From JBBQTQ01 sp038213135 (GTDB lineage: Bacteria > Actinomycetota > Thermoleophilia > Gaiellales > Gaiellaceae), in NCBI GenBank assembly GCA_038213135.1, contig JBBQTQ010000029.1, positions 1 through 29,713 on the forward strand: a stretch of DNA of 29,713 nucleotides, given 5' to 3'. How positions within the stretch are numbered: the stretch's first letter is position 1; every line of letters begins with the position of its first letter. Under the pieces are notes generated by a model, which saw nothing but the letters and a program-made list of their open reading frames with translations, ran no database searches and was not told the DNA's origin. This document shows positions 27,197-29,713 of this stretch, one piece after another. Made by a program: the position numbers and the translations under genes.

Positions 27197-28663
27197 TTAG
27201 TAGGAGACCGCGCCCAGGAAGATGTCGGTGTTGCCGAAGGTCGGCGGGCATGCCGTGAGCACGTCCGGCTGGTTCGAGCCCGGGGCGGCGCGGAACGCGT
27301 CGACCGCCGGGCACGAAGCCGCATTGCGCGAGTCGGTCCAGACGACGAAGGCACCGTGGCCCCGGCTGTCGCCGACGATCGAGATGTAGTCGCCGAGGAA
27401 CTGCGCGGTGAGTGCGTTCGCGCTCGCCCCGTCCGGATCCGAGGAAACGCTCGAGAGCTTGAGCGGCGCAGAGAACGTGCGCGCCTTGTCGGTCGAGCGC
27501 GCGAAGTACGTGTCGTAGTGGATCACGCCCGCCCCGGCTGCTCCGCTCACCTCGTCCGCCGCGCTGAACGCGATGTCGATCGCTCCCTTGGGATCGACGG
27601 TAACGGTCGAGAAGAACGGGTTCCTCCCCGGCACCTTCGCGATCGCGCGCACCTTCGACCAGTGCTTGCCGCCATCGGTGGAAGCCGTGAGCACCACCGC
27701 TCCGTCCGCGGCGGAGCCCGTGGCCCAGACCGCGTAGACGATCCCCTTCTGGTCGACGGCGAGAACAGGGAAGTCGCGCTCCTGCCGGAAGCTCGCACCC
27801 GGCAACGGGCTGTGGAGCGTGTTCGTGACCCCGGCGATCGTCAGGCCGCGAACGGCGAACGTGCGGCCGCCGTCGTGCGAGATCGACAGCCGTTCGGTCG
27901 AGTCGTCCAGCCACGCGACGTAGACCGTCCCGTCCGGGCCGACCGCAACGGTGCTGCCTTCGCGGGAGGCATCCGACGTCGCGCTGATCGTCGCCGGCGC
28001 AGACCAGGTGACGCCGTGATCGCGCGAGCGAACGAAGAGGATCCTGTCCGCGCCGACCGGCGGCTGCCAGGTCCAGGCGACGTAGACGTTGTCCTTGAAG
28101 CGGCTCTTGGCTCGGGTGTCGACCGCGTTCGCAGGCTTGTCGTGGAAGCCGCCGCCCGAGCTGACCTTGACCGCCTGCGGGTAAGTGCAGCCGCCGTCGC
28201 TCGAACGGGCGACGAAGACGTCGGCGACCTCGGCTCCGCCTGGCGCCTGCAACGGCTTCGCGAGCGTCGAGTAGAAGGCGTTGCCGCGGGTGTCGAAGGC
28301 CTGGCCGGGATCGCCGAAGCCGTAGAAGCCCTGGGCCGAGAAGTCGAGGAGGCCGTGGCACGTCCAGGTCTGACCGCCGTCGAAGGAGGCGTAGTACCCG
28401 GAGACGGAGACACCCGGCTGAAACTGGCAGGCGGGGGAGACCCCGGCCGGGCACGGAGGCTCGCCCGACTCGTCGTTCGAGCTCGAGATCAGGTTGAGCG
28501 GGTTGCGCGGGTTCTGCGCCAGGCTCGGCTCGTTCTGCTTGTTCTGCGGGAACGGCGACTCGAGCAGTGGGTTGACCTGCGCCTCGCGAACCGTGGGCGT
28601 GGCCGCGCCGCCGCTTGCGACCAGCGTCAGACCCAGCGCGAGAACTCCGAGGGCGCGCCGCAT
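27197..28663 (-). CDS. Secreted BNR-repeat (sialidase-fold) protein
   Basis: The 488-aa product has a signal peptide (M-R-R-A-L-G-V-L-A-L-G-L-T-L-V-A-S-G-G-A). At least five Asp-box-like repeats are visible: S-F-D-G-G-Q-T-W, S-S-D-G-G-C-T-Y, S-R-D-H-G-V-T-W, S-H-D-G-G-R-T-F and S-T-D-G-G-K-H-W. These are turns of a six-bladed sialidase-type propeller. The start of the mature protein, N-E-P-S-L-A-Q-N-P-R-N-P-L-N-L-I, is typical of 'exo-alpha-sialidase' annotated proteins without proven activity. I do not see the arginine triad, so I call it non-enzymatic or unknown. ATG 28663 overlaps the TldE stop by 1 nt. Confidence 0.85.
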   Translation of the reverse strand: MRRALGVLALGLTLVASGGAATPTVREAQVNPLLESPFPQNKQNEPSLAQNPRNPLNLISSSNDESGEPPCPAGVSPACQFQPGVSVSGYYASFDGGQTWTCHGLLDFSAQGFYGFGDPGQAFDTRGNAFYSTLAKPLQAPGGAEVADVFVARSSDGGCTYPQAVKVSSGGGFHDKPANAVDTRAKSRFKDNVYVAWTWQPPVGADRILFVRSRDHGVTWSAPATISATSDASREGSTVAVGPDGTVYVAWLDDSTERLSISHDGGRTFAVRGLTIAGVTNTLHSPLPGASFRQERDFPVLAVDQKGIVYAVWATGSAADGAVVLTASTDGGKHWSKVRAIAKVPGRNPFFSTVTVDPKGAIDIAFSAADEVSGAAGAGVIHYDTYFARSTDKARTFSAPLKLSSVSSDPDGASANALTAQFLGDYISIVGDSRGHGAFVVWTDSRNAASCPAVDAFRAAPGSNQPDVLTACPPTFGNTDIFLGAVSY

Positions 28664-29713
28664 CAGATGCCCGGACGAGACCCTGTGCCGATCACGTCGA
28701 GGTGCGTGGTCGCGAGCGCGGGGACGAGGAGCCCGATCGGGTACCGCTCGCCGTAGAACTCCGCCTGGCCCGCCAGACGCCGATGGCGTGTGAGACTGAG
28801 CACGTGCGAGAGGAGCTCCGGAATCGAGACCGTCACGCGGAGGTTCACGAGCGGCTCGGCGATCCTGCCGCCCCGAATCCGGAACGTGCCGTCTCGGGTC
28901 ATTCCGGTGAGGATGCCTGCGCGCGGATCGACGATGTTCACGTAGTCGATCCGCGTCACATGGACGCCGTCGCCGACGAGCTCGGCGAGCGCGTCCGTCG
29001 ACTCCGCCTCCCCCGGCGCGAGGGCCATGTTCAGCGGCACGCAGCCGAACCCGCGAACGCTTGTCGGGAGCGCGTGCCCGGTCGACTCGGTGTTGCCGCG
29101 CCGAGCCCGCAGCCGGTCCCAGGTCACGTTGCGCGCGACGCCGTTGTCGACGAGCGTCAACGGCCGTTTCGGGGTTCCTTCGAAGTCGAAGGCCTTCGGC
29201 AGGCCGGCCGGGTCGAGCGGGTCGTCGACGATCGAGATCTGCTCACCGAAGACCTGCTCGCCGATCCGGTCGACCAGGCAGCTCGAGCCGTCGAGCAGCG
29301 CCTGGCCGTTGAATGCATGCAGCGCGAAGTAGCGAAGTAGGTCGGCGACGGCGTAGATCTCGAGCACCGCGGCGTAGCGGCCCGGCTCGATCTCGCCGGC
29401 TCCGCGCGTGCGCCCGGCCTTCTCGAGGGCCTCGCGCGCTGCCTCCGCCGGGTCGAGCGCGGACACGCGCCACGCCGAGCGCTCCGCGTAGCCGGACGCC
29501 TCGTCCTCGGCGGCGAGGGTGACGACGGTCGCGTCGGTGAAGCGCTGCGCGGCGCGCAGCCCGGTGGTGGAGGCGATCGCCAGCTCGACGACGGCGCTCG
29601 TGAAGAAGCCGTAGAGCGGCGTCGAGCCGGCCGCGGCGATCGCGGCCGTTGCGAGTCGCGCCTGCTCGGCGGAGGTGAGCGCGGCGGTCTCCTCGTCGTC
29701 CCCGTCGACCGCC
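28663..29713 (-). CDS. TldE/PmbA-type protein of the TldD-TldE protease (runs off right edge)
   Basis: The frame is open to the window edge, so the start is missing; at least 350 residues are visible. Marks of TldE/PmbA are L-E-I-Y-A-V-A-D-L-L-R-Y-F, F-D-F-E-G-T-P-K-R-P-L-T-L-V-D-N-G-V, the S-T-G-H-A region and G-I-L-T-G-M-T-R-D-G-T-F-R-I-R-G-G. The partner TldD carries the metal site; TldE lacks it. The pair processes peptides in the cytoplasm (microcin maturation, CcdA turnover). A tldD gene is expected upstream, beyond the edge. The GTG at 29466 is internal. Confidence 0.88.
   Translation of the reverse strand, partial: AVDGDDEETAALTSAEQARLATAAIAAAGSTPLYGFFTSAVVELAIASTTGLRAAQRFTDATVVTLAAEDEASGYAERSAWRVSALDPAEAAREALEKAGRTRGAGEIEPGRYAAVLEIYAVADLLRYFALHAFNGQALLDGSSCLVDRIGEQVFGEQISIVDDPLDPAGLPKAFDFEGTPKRPLTLVDNGVARNVTWDRLRARRGNTESTGHALPTSVRGFGCVPLNMALAPGEAESTDALAELVGDGVHVTRIDYVNIVDPRAGILTGMTRDGTFRIRGGRIAEPLVNLRVTVSIPELLSHVLSLTRHRRLAGQAEFYGERYPIGLLVPALATTHLDVIGTGSRPGI

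Noticed and set aside
27200..28454. Long open frame upstream of the MalY-type enzyme
   Set aside because: It is the shadow of the BNR protein; the enzyme's own homology starts just after 27194.
1..29713. Selenoprotein gene using an in-frame TGA near selA/selB/selC
   Set aside because: I compared gene ends ending in TGA with what follows and found no continued homology, nor a SECIS-like hairpin I could defend.

Overview
The window is very GC-rich, densely packed bacterial DNA with GTG/TTG starts, many 1-4 nt start/stop overlaps and several apparently leaderless promoters. The gene order rpsF-ssb-rpsR-rplI-dnaB, a cysteine-type bS18, a MoaD-MoaE (MoaX-like) fusion, VanW-family and LPG-synthase-like membrane proteins all suggest Actinomycetota. 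A deep-branching class such as Thermoleophilia is my inference from protein style and was not tested by any search.

Layout. 1-2291 (minus): start of dnaB, then rplI, rpsR, ssb and rpsF. 2404-3978 (plus): two small unknown proteins and an LPG-synthase-type membrane protein whose 3' end runs into a selenocysteine tRNA (selC, 3933-4025, anticodon TCA). 4152-7318 (plus): a complete polar amino-acid ABC importer. 7424-8008: a scar in which a truncated DUF4395 gene abuts an inverted fragment of a Lon N-terminal domain. 8050-10867 (plus): a secreted copper operon made of a tandem cupredoxin, a two-domain multicopper oxidase and a plastocyanin-like protein. 10874-10966 (minus): a 30-residue basic protein. 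11058-12656 (plus): a secreted propeller-like protein. 12646-16609 (minus): selA, an O-methyltransferase and selB in one overlapping operon. 16656-19420 (plus): a D,D-carboxypeptidase and a VanW-domain protein. 19421-20772 (minus): a LOG-like protein and an M50 protease. 20800-21429 (minus): MoaX. 21528-22433 (plus): a double GNAT. 22530-25125 (plus): the methylmalonyl-CoA mutase large subunit and a glycosyltransferase. 25043-25273 (minus): a 76-aa unknown. 25338-25712 (plus): a lone receiver domain. 25716-25823: two tandem copies of a terminator unit. 25856-26077 (plus): secG. 26070-29713 (minus): a MalY/PatB-like aminotransferase, a secreted BNR-repeat protein and a TldE/PmbA protein that runs off the right edge.

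How the genes fit together. SelA converts seryl-tRNA-Sec to selenocysteinyl-tRNA, SelB carries it to the ribosome, and selC encodes the tRNA. With SelD (not in the window) this would be a working selenocysteine route. The unexpected part is the class-II O-methyltransferase gene that overlaps both selA and selB. The ABC genes form one importer. The three copper proteins are translationally coupled and predicted to be exported, so they probably form one extracytoplasmic redox module. No selenoprotein gene with an in-frame TGA was found. No insertion sequence, prophage or CRISPR array is present.
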